This document shows, piece by piece, positions 6,713 through 17,433 of a stretch of DNA of 64,000 bases. The notes under the pieces are model-generated. The model did not search any database and was not told where the DNA came from. It was given only the letters and a program-made list of their open reading frames with translations. Position 1 is the stretch's first letter, and the number at the start of each line of letters is the position of its first letter. Source of the stretch: Bacteroidaceae bacterium (GTDB taxonomy: Bacteria > Bacteroidota > Bacteroidia > Bacteroidales > Bacteroidaceae); the NCBI GenBank assembly GCA_017524545.1, contig JAFXVN010000083.1:1-64000 (forward strand), in the 5' to 3' direction. A program made the translations under genes and the position numbers.

Positions 6713-9700
6713 CTACTGCTGCGCCATGATGTCGAGGATGGCGACGAAGTCGGCGATGTCAACCTTGCCGTCGCCGTTCAGGTCGGCGGCTGCTTCGAAG
6801 CCGCTGGCTGCCATGATGTCGAGGACGGAGACGGCATCGGCAATGTCAACCTTGCCGTCGCCGTTCAGGTCGCCTTCCACGCCAAAGCCGCAAAGGGCTG
6901 CATAGTCGCCGCGCTCGACCTGCCACTGGAGCAGAGGCCAGCCCATGCCGATGGTGCCGTCCGCGTTCCAGCCTTCCCAGGTGCTGGCGATGTCGCAAAT
7001 CTCCTGCTGGTTCTGGATGCCGTAGAAGAGGAAGTTCTGGGTGCTGCATCCCTGCTCGTCGTCGAAGGCTGCTGCTGCCTGGCTGCCGTTGGCATGGCCT
7101 GCGGCGTAGCTGTTGATGACGGTCAGTGCGGGGCTGCCAATGCCGATGAAGTCGCCCAACATGCCGTCGCCACTGACAGCAGCATTGGCATAGACGTTGG
7201 TGACGGTGGCTTCGCCCGTCATGCCTGCCACGGCACCGGCGGCACCGGTTGCCACGACTTTGCCGTTCACATAGCACTTATCCACGATAGCCGCATTCTC
7301 CTCTGTGCCGAGGATGCCAGCCAAGATGCCCACGTTCTGAGCTGCGCCGCCATCGACGGTGGCATTGTAGAGGCCAAGGTTCTTGACCGTACCGACGAGC
7401 GCACCGAAGAAGCCTGCCTCGAACTCATTATCCTTGCCCGGCGCGACGGTCAGGTTCTTGATAACGTGGCCGGTGCCGTCGAGAGAAATGGCTTTGCCGT
7501 AACCCTCCTCATAGCTGTTGGCATAGAAGGTGCTGTTGATGGGCCACCAGCCTTCGCCCTCCATATCGATGTCGGCCGTGAGCTTTGCATAGACGGTCTT
7601 GCCGTCGATGAGGCGGTCGCGCAGACCCTGCAGGTCGTTCTTGTCGGCAATCTGGTAGGGATTGGCCTCGCTGCCGTTACCCCTTGTGCTGAGCAGGGTA
7701 GCCCGCATGGAAGCCTTGTCCATGTCGAACTCGATGAGGTACTTGCCGGCAGGCGAGATGCGCCATGTGCGGTCGAGGCCACGCACGAGGTCGGCGACCT
7801 CCTGTCCGCTCTGGATTTCGAGGTACTGCGTCTCGCTGCCGTAGCGGGCTTCCGTCCAGCTGGCGCGCGTCGTGGTGCTGTAGTTCACCATGTCCGTGAT
7901 GCTGCGGCAAGCCATGATGCCGAACGAGCAATAGGGGTTGCTGTTGTCGTTGACGAGGTCAACCACGCCAGCGTACTTGCCGCCGCCGAGGTGCTGCAGA
8001 GGCACTTGCTCGTCGTTCTTCCAGCGCATCTGGGAGCCCTGGCGGTTGTTGAGCGTGCCGGTCACGAAGACGGCATTGTCCCAGTTGTACTCGTCCTGAA
8101 GGTCGAAATCGACGGTCATATTGTCGAGGTCGAGCACGACGTTGTAGGTACCGTTGAGTGCCTGGAAGTCGCTGCCGCCATCCTCCTGCACATCGAAATG
8201 CTGACGGGCGGGGGTGATGAAGTTGCGGTTCTCGTTGGCACACCGGTAGATGGTGTTGATGCGGCGGAAGTAGAGGCCGGCACGCTGGCTGGAATTGATG
8301 CGGCGGCTGCGGTCTTGCAGCGTGACAGAACCAACGAACTTGCCCTCCTCGTTAATCTGGAGAGGATAGAGTGCACACATCTGGCTGTAGTTCCATTCGC
8401 CGCCGTCGCTGCTCTCGTCGTAGAGGTCGCCCTGTACATAGACAACGCCACCGATAGCGGGATTCCGCATCAGGGAAGCCAGCATCTCCTCTGCCTCCTC
8501 GTCGGTCAGGCTGCCATCGACCACGATGGAGGTCAGCTCGTCATAGACGTTCAGCAGCTCGTCCTGCAGTTCGCCGCCCTCGAGTCCGTTCGCCATGTCC
8601 ATCGAGAACATTGCCATATCGAGCATACGCTTATAGACATCCACGCTGGCGGGGATGGCCATGAACTCGGCATTGATTTCCTCGATGAGCCGGAGCTGCA
8701 CGTCCTTGGCGGCACCGCGAGCCTCGGCAACCTTGTTCCGAATGGCATCGATATGCGACTGGCTGAGGTAGTACTCCTGCTCGTTGCGCTGCAGGTCAAG
8801 ACGGTCCACGCGCTCGCTGTACTGGTCGAGGATGCTGCCGATGGCACTGCTGCTCTCGCCAAGGAAGGTGAGGCGGAAGTTGCCCCAGATGGTCAGGTTC
8901 TTGCCGTGCCAGGGGTTGCCTGTGCTGCGGATGCCGATGCTGAGCTTGCCGTCCTTGACGATGCCATAGACGGTCTGCTCGTAGCGCCTGCCGTTGAAGG
9001 CGAAGCTGGCGGTATAGACATTGTCGGGCACGAAGCCTTCGCCGGTGTCGATATCCACGCTGCCCGTCTGCTCGCCGTTGTGGGGGGCGGACTCGTCTTC
9101 GGTGGCATCGTAGCGGCAGTTCACGCCGTTCTCGGCATCGACGTATTCAATCTGGTCGGCATAGACACTCAGCACGGGGGCTGCATACTCGCCAACGAAG
9201 AGCTGTGCGGGGATGACGTCGGTGCCGTCGTAGAGACCTTCACGGCCTGCACCCGGGCGATAGAAGGCCTGTGCGGTGAGGGCATAGATGCCGTCGCTCA
9301 TGCCGGTGAGTTCCTGGCTGACCTCAAACGCCATGTTGTAGGCGGCTGCCACGGGGAAGACATCGGTGAAGCCTCCGGCGTGTACCATGTTGTAGCCGCT
9401 CTCGGTGCGACCCTCGGTGACAGTCCAGCCGTTCCAAGCCTCGGCATCGTCGAACGTGGGATTGACGAGGAGGGAAGTGAGGTCGGAACCTTCGGAAGCA
9501 CTGTTCAGGATGGCAGTCTGGAGCAACTGCTGCGCAAAGGCAATCTCTGCGGCGAGCTGCTCGGCACCAAGCTGACGGTACTCCTTAATGTAAAGGTATG
9601 TGCCATTGGGATAGATGTCGGAGGGTTCCTCCTCTTGCGTCAGATAGGTTTCGAGCTTGTCGGCATCCTCGCCATAGAGGTCGTCGCGGCTCTCCCATTC

Positions 9701-12700
9701 GGCAATGATGGCCTCCACGGCTGCGATGTAGCGTTCGTAAGCAGCCACGCTAAGCTTGATTTGGTCGGGCAGGCGGCTTGCCTGGTCGGCGGCATCGAGG
9801 ATGGCGTCAATGTCGGTGAGGCTCTCTGCCTCCTCGATGACCTGACGGTACTGTTCCTTGAGCGTCTCCTGACCCTCTACGTCGTCCAGCTCCTGTGCAT
9901 CGTCGGCAATCTGCTGTGCGATGAGGGCGTAAGCATCGGCATCGTCGCCCACATACTCGATGCGGACGCGGTCGATGACGCTCCATGCTCCGGCGGCGTT
10001 AATCTGGTTGCTAAGGCCGATGCGCAGGGTACCGTCGGTGACAGCCAGATAGAGCGGCTTGTTCCAATAGTGACCCTTGCCCATATACACGGCTGCTGCA
10101 GCGGTATTGGTAGGCACATAGTAGCCCGAGGGAAGCTCCGTCTCGCCCATGCCGCCATTCATCTGGGCATCCTTGCCGTCGGAGGTGATGTCCACGAGTC
10201 GGCGTGCCTGACGCTTACCGGCACTCTCGGCATAGTAGTAGGTGTTGCGCAAGATGTCCTCCTCGAAGTCCTCGTATGCCTCGCTATCGAGGGCAGCAGC
10301 ACGGCTGAAGCCCTGCAGACGCAGCTTATAGACACCGTTCTGGAGGTCGGTGATGTTCTGGTAGGTGTCGAAGGTCTTGCCTGCCTGCTCTGCCACACCG
10401 TTGCTGACAGCAAACTCATTGCCTGTCCAGAAGTTGCTGTCGTTGGTGAAGTTGGCGTTCTTGATGACAGAGAGGAAGCCTGTGTAGCTGGCATCTTCCT
10501 GTCCGCAGACGGTACAGAAGCCGTCCTCGAACTGATGGTCGGGGATGACCACCTCGTTGCTGTTGGAGTAGGTCATACCCGAGGGGTCAACGGTGCCGTC
10601 GCAGAGCATTCTGCCCTTGGGATATACCCGTGCATGGCCGTTGGGGAAGGGCAGGGGCTGGTCGTCAACCGCTGCGCCGTTGTCGAGGTTCTGGAACCAG
10701 GCGATGGTGCTCTGGTCGCCGTTGAGCTTGTAGCAGAGCGTGCCGTCCATAATCTCCTCGTAGTCGATGAGGGCTACCTGCTGCTCTATCTCGCTTGTGC
10801 AGTAGTTGTTGGAGAGGTGTCCGTCGGTGACGCGGGCGAAGTAGAGGTTCTTGCCCTCGCTGTAACCCGACACTTCGCTGCAGCTCCAGCAGTTGTTGAT
10901 GGTGGCCTTGCCGCCGCTGCCTGCCCAACCCACGAGCGCACCGCTATCGCCGCCGCCTTCTACAGCGCCTGTGCTGAAGCAGTTCTCGATGAGGAGGGTT
11001 GTCTGGCTGCCCGTGTTGCCACCGAAGATGCCGGCTGCCTGCACACCGTTTGCATAGACATTGCCCATGTTGCCGAGGTTGCGCAGCGTGACAGAGCCGC
11101 TCATCTGATAGGTGCCGCCCACGAAGGCTGCACACTCGCTGGTGGTGCTGATGGAGCACGTTTCGTCGAGCAAGAGGTTTTCGATGAGGGCACCATTACC
11201 GCAACGACCGATGAAGCCGACGTACTTGTCTGTCGAGTTGATGTGCATCTCGCTGATGCGGTGCTGCTGTCCGTCGAAGTGTCCGCGATAGGGATTGGTG
11301 CCGTTGCCGATAGGCTCGAACAGGTCGTTGTAGTCGGTCATGTCGATGTCTGCCGTCAGGCGGGCGTTCCAACCTGCATTGCCAAACTCGTTGACCATGC
11401 GGGCAAACCAATAGAGCTGGCTGGCGTTGCCAATCATGCGGAAGTCATCGACAAGGGGCGCATAGTTGGGGTCGCCGTTGCCGCAGTTCACGCAAAAGCC
11501 GTCCTCATACTCATGAGGAGGAATCTCACCGCTCTGGCTGTTGCTGTAGCCAGTCACGTCAAGAGGCGTGCCGTCGCAATTGAGCTGGCCGCCTGCATAG
11601 ACCTGACCGCCCTCTATATAATAAGGTACGGGATAAGCATCCGTGCCGAGGCGCTGGTTCCAAGTGAGTACAGACTGGTCGCCGTTGAGCATGAAGCAGA
11701 GTTCGCCACTGGTGAGAGGCTCGTCGGTGAGCCAGTCGCCATCGGTACCCTGATGACCTGCACCCAAGTCGTCGAAATCTGAGAAGTCGTAGCAATGGGT
11801 CATCGTCAGCGTGCCTGGCTCGTAGCGGATGAGCTGGCAGTAGTAGTCGAACTTGTTGCCTGCAAGGTCTGCGCCGCTGATGGTGCCGAGGTTCACGCAG
11901 TTGGTCATGGAGCTGCCGCCCTTGTTAATCCAGGAGCAGAAAGCTGTGGCGGGATTACCGGTGATTTCGCCCGTGTTGAGACAGTTCTTGAGCTGGATGG
12001 CGGGATAGGCACTCTGGCCTACGCCGAGGATACCGCTGGCAGAACCAGAGGTGGCAGTCACGGTAGCTTCGTTGACGCAGTTCTCGATAACGAGAGGAGA
12101 ACCGCCGTCAGTCTGTGCTGCACCCACGAGGCCGCCAATGGCAGAGGGACCTGTCACTTCGCACGTGCTGTCGATGATGAGGTTGCGAATGACGGTTGCA
12201 CCACGGATGATGCCAAAGAAGCCTTGGAAGTTGCCTGTGCCGTCGATAATCATGTTCTTGATGCGATGGCCCTGTCCGTCGAAGGTGCCGTTGTACTTGA
12301 ACGTGGTGTTCAGGCCGATGGGCGTATGGGCGTTCACTTCGCCCTGATAGTCAATATCGGCGGTCAGCATACCGTTGATGGTGGTGAGGTGTGCGTCGTT
12401 GACCATAGCGGCAAACCATTCCACGTCGGCCGCGCTGCCCAGTTCATAGAAACCCTGTGCATTGGGGGTGATGTGGTCTTGCATCAACATACCGCAGACG
12501 GTGCACCAGCCGTTTACATCGTTGTGCTTGGGGGCTGGCGAGCTGTTGTCGTTGCTGTAGGTCACATCGCCCAAGGCAACACCGGCACAGTTCACTTCGC
12601 CCACGGCATAGACTTGTGCATGGCCTTCGGAGAAAGGCAGAGGCATTGCATCCTCGCCCAACGTCTGGAACCAATTGAGGATGCCCTGGTCGCCATTGGC

Positions 12701-13483
12701 CTTGAAGCAGAGTTCGCCAGAGCCTACCATGTCGTAGGTGATGTAGGTACAGCCGTTGGGAGCTGTGGCAGCATCCATGTCCTGCTGCAAGCAGTAGCAG
12801 TTGGTATAGGATGTGCGGTCGGGCGTATTGCTCCAGGCGTAGGTGTTCATGGTCTCAACCTCAGCGATGGAGATACAGTTGACGTAGGACATCACCTTGC
12901 CAGAAGTCACCCATCCTGCAAAGCCGTGGTTGTAGCCCTGATTGCCTTTCACCTTGATGGCAGAGAGGCAGTTTGTGAAGGTACAGCTGCGTGCTGCATA
13001 GCCGATGAAGCCTGCATTGGAGGCATTGGCTGTGTAGTCAACGTCGATGTTGACGATGCTGACGCAGTTCTCGAACTTGGCGTTGTCGCTCCAGTTCCAA
13101 GCGGCAAGTCCCGCACAGTTCTTGTTGGTGGCCTTGATGTAGCCGCCCACGATAAGGTTCTTCACCGTGCCGGCGAAGTTGTAGAACATGCCGGTCTGCT
13201 TCCCTTGGAAGTCGTAGTTGAGGGTGATGGTGTGCCCCGCTCCGTCGAAGGTGCCGCTGTAGGAGGTGGAGTTCGTGCAGAGCATGAAGTCCAAGCCCTC
13301 GATGTCGCCCGTGAGCACGACGTTTGTGCTCTCGTAGCCAGGCACCTCCGTCCAGGCCTGCAAGTCGTCCTTGCTACCGATGAGGTACGCACCGTCCCCG
13401 TTCTGCTGCAGGTCTGCCCATGCAGTCTGCCCGACAAGCATCATGATGCCTGCCAATGCGAAAGAGTAAAGTTTACGTTTCAT
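6713..13483 (-). CDS. very large secreted repeat protein with dockerin-like C-terminus
   Basis: A 2256-residue exported protein. Residues 1-23 form a signal peptide ending TAWA. Residues about 24-1010 hold three modules rich in beta-strand repeats (SGTFDGAGHTITL, GTFDGQGHRIKNM, GHFDGQQHRISEM) resembling GLUG-type parallel-beta repeats; each ends with a CxxC linker (WCTVCG, FCVNCG, FCTVCG). The middle contains two carbohydrate-binding-like modules (NGVYKLRLQGFSRA; DGIYALTAQAFYRP) separated by helical spacers. A fourth GLUG-like module precedes two DLNGDGKVDIAD calcium loops at the very end, the signature of a type I dockerin. It lies 45 bp downstream of GH115 on the same strand and is probably co-transcribed, suggesting a glycan-binding partner. 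No cohesin is visible in the window. Confidence 0.8.
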   Translation of the reverse strand: MKRKLYSFALAGIMMLVGQTAWADLQQNGDGAYLIGSKDDLQAWTEVPGYESTNVVLTGDIEGLDFMLCTNSTSYSGTFDGAGHTITLNYDFQGKQTGMFYNFAGTVKNLIVGGYIKATNKNCAGLAAWNWSDNAKFENCVSIVNIDVDYTANASNAGFIGYAARSCTFTNCLSAIKVKGNQGYNHGFAGWVTSGKVMSYVNCISIAEVETMNTYAWSNTPDRTSYTNCYCLQQDMDAATAPNGCTYITYDMVGSGELCFKANGDQGILNWFQTLGEDAMPLPFSEGHAQVYAVGEVNCAGVALGDVTYSNDNSSPAPKHNDVNGWCTVCGMLMQDHITPNAQGFYELGSAADVEWFAAMVNDAHLTTINGMLTADIDYQGEVNAHTPIGLNTTFKYNGTFDGQGHRIKNMIIDGTGNFQGFFGIIRGATVIRNLIIDSTCEVTGPSAIGGLVGAAQTDGGSPLVIENCVNEATVTATSGSASGILGVGQSAYPAIQLKNCLNTGEITGNPATAFCSWINKGGSSMTNCVNLGTISGADLAGNKFDYYCQLIRYEPGTLTMTHCYDFSDFDDLGAGHQGTDGDWLTDEPLTSGELCFMLNGDQSVLTWNQRLGTDAYPVPYYIEGGQVYAGGQLNCDGTPLDVTGYSNSQSGEIPPHEYEDGFCVNCGNGDPNYAPLVDDFRMIGNASQLYWFARMVNEFGNAGWNARLTADIDMTDYNDLFEPIGNGTNPYRGHFDGQQHRISEMHINSTDKYVGFIGRCGNGALIENLLLDETCSISTTSECAAFVGGTYQMSGSVTLRNLGNMGNVYANGVQAAGIFGGNTGSQTTLLIENCFSTGAVEGGGDSGALVGWAGSGGKATINNCWSCSEVSGYSEGKNLYFARVTDGHLSNNYCTSEIEQQVALIDYEEIMDGTLCYKLNGDQSTIAWFQNLDNGAAVDDQPLPFPNGHARVYPKGRMLCDGTVDPSGMTYSNSNEVVIPDHQFEDGFCTVCGQEDASYTGFLSVIKNANFTNDSNFWTGNEFAVSNGVAEQAGKTFDTYQNITDLQNGVYKLRLQGFSRAAALDSEAYEDFEEDILRNTYYYAESAGKRQARRLVDITSDGKDAQMNGGMGETELPSGYYVPTNTAAAAVYMGKGHYWNKPLYLAVTDGTLRIGLSNQINAAGAWSVIDRVRIEYVGDDADAYALIAQQIADDAQELDDVEGQETLKEQYRQVIEEAESLTDIDAILDAADQASRLPDQIKLSVAAYERYIAAVEAIIAEWESRDDLYGEDADKLETYLTQEEEPSDIYPNGTYLYIKEYRQLGAEQLAAEIAFAQQLLQTAILNSASEGSDLTSLLVNPTFDDAEAWNGWTVTEGRTESGYNMVHAGGFTDVFPVAAAYNMAFEVSQELTGMSDGIYALTAQAFYRPGAGREGLYDGTDVIPAQLFVGEYAAPVLSVYADQIEYVDAENGVNCRYDATEDESAPHNGEQTGSVDIDTGEGFVPDNVYTASFAFNGRRYEQTVYGIVKDGKLSIGIRSTGNPWHGKNLTIWGNFRLTFLGESSSAIGSILDQYSERVDRLDLQRNEQEYYLSQSHIDAIRNKVAEARGAAKDVQLRLIEEINAEFMAIPASVDVYKRMLDMAMFSMDMANGLEGGELQDELLNVYDELTSIVVDGSLTDEEAEEMLASLMRNPAIGGVVYVQGDLYDESSDGGEWNYSQMCALYPLQINEEGKFVGSVTLQDRSRRINSSQRAGLYFRRINTIYRCANENRNFITPARQHFDVQEDGGSDFQALNGTYNVVLDLDNMTVDFDLQDEYNWDNAVFVTGTLNNRQGSQMRWKNDEQVPLQHLGGGKYAGVVDLVNDNSNPYCSFGIMACRSITDMVNYSTTTRASWTEARYGSETQYLEIQSGQEVADLVRGLDRTWRISPAGKYLIEFDMDKASMRATLLSTRGNGSEANPYQIADKNDLQGLRDRLIDGKTVYAKLTADIDMEGEGWWPINSTFYANSYEEGYGKAISLDGTGHVIKNLTVAPGKDNEFEAGFFGALVGTVKNLGLYNATVDGGAAQNVGILAGILGTEENAAIVDKCYVNGKVVATGAAGAVAGMTGEATVTNVYANAAVSGDGMLGDFIGIGSPALTVINSYAAGHANGSQAAAAFDDEQGCSTQNFLFYGIQNQQEICDIASTWEGWNADGTIGMGWPLLQWQVERGDYAALCGFGVEGDLNGDGKVDIADAVSVLDIMAASGFEAAADLNGDGKVDIADFVAILDIMAQQ

Positions 13484-13528
13484 GTTGGTTAGGTTAGTTA
13501 ATAAATTAGTTAATAAATATGTTTGTTC

Positions 13529-16500
13529 TTATTTTATGATGATTTTCTTGCCGTTCCTTATGTATATGCCCCGCTGCAATTTACCATTTACTATTTTGCG
13601 TCCCGCGAGGTCGTAGGTCATAGGACTATGAACTGTGAACTGTGAACTATGAACTGGTTCGATGCCGTCCTCGTCGTCGCCCGACAGTCGCTCTATGCGG
13701 AAGTAATCCACGCGGAACTTGCCTGTCCTGTTGGTGCCTGTGACCTGTGTTCCGTCGCCCTTGATGGAGCCGGAACGAACACCGAGCGTAAGGTCTTCGC
13801 CCTCCCCGATGCTGACGACGACGCTCATTTCCTGCATGGACTTGCCATCGACGGCCTCGCTGATATAGGATGCGAAGGAGTTGTTCTCGCCTGGAGTCAG
13901 GTTCTTCTCGTAGTCGTGGGCGGAGCCATAGTATTGCACCTCGTTGTTGGCAAAGAGGCGTCCCATGCCCTCCAGTCCTGTCTCGCTCCAGAAGAGGCAG
14001 CTGACACGATAGATGCCCGGCTGAAGCTTGCTTGCGGGAATCGTTTGATAGAGGCAGAAGTCATTGGGCATGGGCTTGTAGCCGGCAGGCGTGAAGGCGC
14101 AGTAGTTCATCCCATGCATACCATCCCCCTTGCCATAGAGACCGGAAGAGGTGGTGGTGTAGGTTTCCGAGCAAGAGAGGTTCCAGCCGTAGGGGATGCC
14201 TTTCACGGTCGCGCCATTCGCCAGCTCGGTCGCCGACTTGTATTCAAAGTCGCTGTTGACGATGAGTTCCTGGGTGAGAGAGTCTGTGTTTTCCTTCGGA
14301 AGGTCGCCCAGCCTGCGGACGGTGAAGTGGTCAACCTTGAACCATCCCGTCTCGTCGGTCTGCTTGCCGTCGTTGCCGATGCAGCTTGTCTTGATGCCGA
14401 CGGTAAGGTCTTCACCCTCCTTGACTTGCAGCACGACACGCATGGGATGCATGATGGTGTGGGTCTCATATCCGGCTTTGTAGCCTGCGAAGGTGCTCAC
14501 CTCGTCGTCCTTGAGGATTTGGTCGTAGTCGCTCTTGTGGGCATAGTATTGGACATGGTCGTTGGCAAAGAGGCGGCAAGGGCCGCGCTTGCCCGACTGG
14601 TTCCAGAGCCAGCAGCCCACCTCATAGACACCAGGCTGGAGTTTGCTTGCGGGAATCGTCTGGTAGAGACGGAAGTTCTCGGGCATGGGCTTTGCCTTGA
14701 ACCAGCAAATGGAGCCGCCATCGTTCCAATTGATGGAGCCGTCGCTGTTCGAGATGCCATACGAGTTGCCGCTCATAGTGCCTTCCAACGTCCATCCGTA
14801 AGGCACGCCGCGCTGTATGCCGCCCGTCGGGTTGGTGAGGATGGAAGAGCCGCTCTTGTAAAGCTCGAAGTCGGCATTGACAAGGAGCTGGTTTGTCTGG
14901 GTAAGGTCCTCGGCATCGGTGCGTCGATAGACAATCTGGCTGATGACGATGGCGGGGTTCATGGCATAGAATCTGAAGGCGACATCCTTGGCTGTCGTTG
15001 CCTTATAGGTGAAGCGGGCTTCCGAATAGCCGTGCATCACGTTGTCGCTCCACACGTTTGTCTCGGCACTGCACTTGATGCTCTTGGATGTCACCGTACC
15101 CGCCCCGATGCCCATACCTATGCAGAGGTCGTTAGCGGTGGTGATGGGGAAGGTGGGCAGGCAGCGCACAATAATCTGATAGGTGCCTTTCTCCACGGGC
15201 AGGGTGTATTCCACGTAGGGTGCTTTGCTACGGGCTGTGGAGGTGGTGTAAGTGGTGTAGTCGATGGGCCATACGCTGATGCTTCTGTCGCCCACGCCCA
15301 GGTTGGCAAGCGTCTGCCAGTTGCCACGGATAGCGGTGTAGCTGTCGCTGGGGACATAGATGTACCCTTCGTCGGGCATCTCCCCTTGGGCATCGTTGAT
15401 GTCGCTGGCTGTGGCGGCGTAGGGCATACCGAACTGTGCGCCGGTGTCGCTGGCGTTGGGCGACTTGTCTATCATCTTCTCCCACTTGCCCCCTGCCGTC
15501 TGGGTGTTGAAGATATTGGTGAGATAGAGGATGTCGCTGTAGCCGGCCCGTGCAAGGGCAGCGTATTTCATGCTCCGCACGCGGTCGCCAATGCCTGCAT
15601 ACCAATAGCTGAGCCTAGCTCCAAAAGCCTTGATGTTCTGCCCAGCCGTTGCCACGATGGGATAGGTCATCAGCTCGAAATAGGCATCTTGCAAACGGGC
15701 GGGGATGCTTGCCTCAAGATTTTGGACGCGGGCGGCAAGGGCTTGGTAGTCCTTGATGCGCTGCTCCATCTCCTGCGTCGTGAAGTTGGAGTGCCAGACG
15801 GTCTCCGGCTTGCTCTGAGCGGCGAGACGATAGTGCTCCAGGCGGATGTCTGCTATCTCGTCGGCACAGTCCTCGCCAAAGGTCTTCGCTGCCCACCAGC
15901 GGCTGAACTGCCAGGCTTTGTCGGGTGTCCAGGCATTCACATTCCAGGCCAGCTCCATGCAGAACTCGAACTCAACCTCCTGCGGTTTGATGTCGCCGAC
16001 GTTGACCATCCAGAAGCGCGTCATGCCGTTCTCGTAGGCTTTGCACAGCTCGTAGCTGATGAGGGAAGGCGAGATGGTGCTGAGCCAGATGTAGGAACAG
16101 GGATTGCCCAAGTAAGAGAGATGGTAGTAGATGCCGTGACCGCCGCTTCGCTTGCGTTCGGTCGCAGTGGGGAGCTGGCGGATGTAGGCGTAGTTGTCGT
16201 CCACCCAGCACATGGTCACGTCGTCGGGAATCTTCAGGCCGGCATTGTAGAGGGTGAGCGCTTCCTTGTAGGGGATGTATATCTGCGGCACTTTTGTGGG
16301 GTCGCCGCCAAGCGAGTCGGTGATAATCTTGCGCTGGCAGGCGATGATGTCCGTGAGACCCTGCAACTGTGCGGCTTGTCCTTCGTAGCCAAGAAGCGCC
16401 ACATCCTGCAGCCCGCGCATACCTATATCATATATGCCCTCATAGTCGCGAGCCTCGCCAGCACGCTTTGCCCAGTAGTCGGCCACGCCATCGGGGTTGG

Positions 16501-17389
16501 TGGCAAAAGTGAAATTGCTGCTGTTGTTACCGCTCTTGAAGCGCGGCCACTCCCAGAGGTTGTCGCGCAGCATACTGTCGCCGCTGCTCATCACGATAGC
16601 CCAAGCCTTTGCAAGGCGTTTGTTCTCTTCCATCGACCAGAAGGCTTTCGAGCTGCCATGCTTGGCTGGCCAGAGGCAATTGGCGCGGAGGCGGAGAAGA
16701 AGCTCCATGACCTTTTCGTAGGTGTTCGGCCCGATGTTGTTGTAGGCGGCATCGATGGTTTTCTTTGCCCAGGGGAGGAGAGCCCAATCCTCATCGTTGA
16801 TGAAAAGACCACGATACTGTACGGAAGGCTTCTCGACCTCGGTCTTGTCGCCCTGCACATAGATGGCAGACATGGGTGCGGGTGTGACATCCGCCCACCA
16901 AACGTAGGGTGAGACGCCGATGCGGCGGCTTATCTCGAAGAGACCGTATGCGGTACCGCGAGGCGTACCACCCATAACGACGAGAGCCTGGCCGACACCT
17001 TCCATCGGATTGCTGACTAATTGCAAAGCGTATGCTTCCCAAACGCCAGTCAGACCCGTGGTATCTACCTTGCCGTCGGCGATGAGGGCATCAACAAGGG
17101 CTGACTGTCCTATGGTTCCAGCAATGATGGGGAATGTGTTTAATAAATTTGAATTTGTAAGCGCCAGCTGCTTGCCGGTGATGGTCTTGATGTCCTGAAT
17201 GACACGCTTTGCCACTGTTGTAACCACCTCGGCATCGTTCGGGCTGACCACAAACACGGCGTTGCCCTCCGTTCCCACAATAGGGAAGCCCCCCTTCGTC
17301 TGCGAGAAGGTCAGGTCTGCCTTTATCTGAGGCGAAAAGACAAACGCCACAAGGCAGAGTATCAAATATCGGATTTTGGTTCCTTTCAT
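13529..17389 (-). CDS. GH115 alpha-glucuronidase-like glycoside hydrolase
   Basis: A 1286-residue secreted enzyme of family GH115, which removes 4-O-methylglucuronic or glucuronic acid from xylan. The signal peptide ends near SPQIKA. The body (about 25-830) shows family features: TPRGTAYGLFEISRRIGVSP, YRGLFINDEDWAL, RLRANCLWPAKHG, GHGIYYHLSYLGNP and MVNVGDIKPQEVEFEF. Two related beta-sandwich modules follow (starting LLVNADFELY and LIVNSDFEYK), both with FRLYQTIPASKLQPG-like strands, likely carbohydrate-binding. The end GRKIVNGKLQRGIYIRNGKK is a short sorting-type tail. The linker VHSSQFTVHS before it is encoded by a repeat that looks intergenic. Promoter element TAATTTTG lies at 17433-17426. 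Confidence 0.88.
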   Translation of the reverse strand: MKGTKIRYLILCLVAFVFSPQIKADLTFSQTKGGFPIVGTEGNAVFVVSPNDAEVVTTVAKRVIQDIKTITGKQLALTNSNLLNTFPIIAGTIGQSALVDALIADGKVDTTGLTGVWEAYALQLVSNPMEGVGQALVVMGGTPRGTAYGLFEISRRIGVSPYVWWADVTPAPMSAIYVQGDKTEVEKPSVQYRGLFINDEDWALLPWAKKTIDAAYNNIGPNTYEKVMELLLRLRANCLWPAKHGSSKAFWSMEENKRLAKAWAIVMSSGDSMLRDNLWEWPRFKSGNNSSNFTFATNPDGVADYWAKRAGEARDYEGIYDIGMRGLQDVALLGYEGQAAQLQGLTDIIACQRKIITDSLGGDPTKVPQIYIPYKEALTLYNAGLKIPDDVTMCWVDDNYAYIRQLPTATERKRSGGHGIYYHLSYLGNPCSYIWLSTISPSLISYELCKAYENGMTRFWMVNVGDIKPQEVEFEFCMELAWNVNAWTPDKAWQFSRWWAAKTFGEDCADEIADIRLEHYRLAAQSKPETVWHSNFTTQEMEQRIKDYQALAARVQNLEASIPARLQDAYFELMTYPIVATAGQNIKAFGARLSYWYAGIGDRVRSMKYAALARAGYSDILYLTNIFNTQTAGGKWEKMIDKSPNASDTGAQFGMPYAATASDINDAQGEMPDEGYIYVPSDSYTAIRGNWQTLANLGVGDRSISVWPIDYTTYTTSTARSKAPYVEYTLPVEKGTYQIIVRCLPTFPITTANDLCIGMGIGAGTVTSKSIKCSAETNVWSDNVMHGYSEARFTYKATTAKDVAFRFYAMNPAIVISQIVYRRTDAEDLTQTNQLLVNADFELYKSGSSILTNPTGGIQRGVPYGWTLEGTMSGNSYGISNSDGSINWNDGGSICWFKAKPMPENFRLYQTIPASKLQPGVYEVGCWLWNQSGKRGPCRLFANDHVQYYAHKSDYDQILKDDEVSTFAGYKAGYETHTIMHPMRVVLQVKEGEDLTVGIKTSCIGNDGKQTDETGWFKVDHFTVRRLGDLPKENTDSLTQELIVNSDFEYKSATELANGATVKGIPYGWNLSCSETYTTTSSGLYGKGDGMHGMNYCAFTPAGYKPMPNDFCLYQTIPASKLQPGIYRVSCLFWSETGLEGMGRLFANNEVQYYGSAHDYEKNLTPGENNSFASYISEAVDGKSMQEMSVVVSIGEGEDLTLGVRSGSIKGDGTQVTGTNRTGKFRVDYFRIERLSGDDEDGIEPVHSSQFTVHSPMTYDLAGRKIVNGKLQRGIYIRNGKKIIIK

Positions 17390-17425
17390 CGACTTTATTT
17401 CCTTTCTTTGTTATGTTTCGCGAAG

Positions 17426-17433
17426 CAAAATTA
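17426..17433 (-). promoter_or_regulatory. Promoter element of GH115
   Basis: The minus strand reads TAATTTTG, 36 bp upstream of the GH115 start codon. The -33 partner is poor. The remaining 200 bp up to the divergent HAD gene is AT-rich with no recognised feature. Confidence 0.5.

Noticed and set aside
7094..11782. 1562-codon plus-strand open frame
   Set aside because: It is antisense to the 2256-aa surface protein and arises from GC-rich third positions. Its translation is Ala/Val/Asp-rich with no motif, whereas the minus strand has a signal peptide, repeats and a dockerin.
13649..16912. 1087-codon plus-strand open frame
   Set aside because: Shadow of the GH115 gene on the opposite strand; no domain or start signal of its own.
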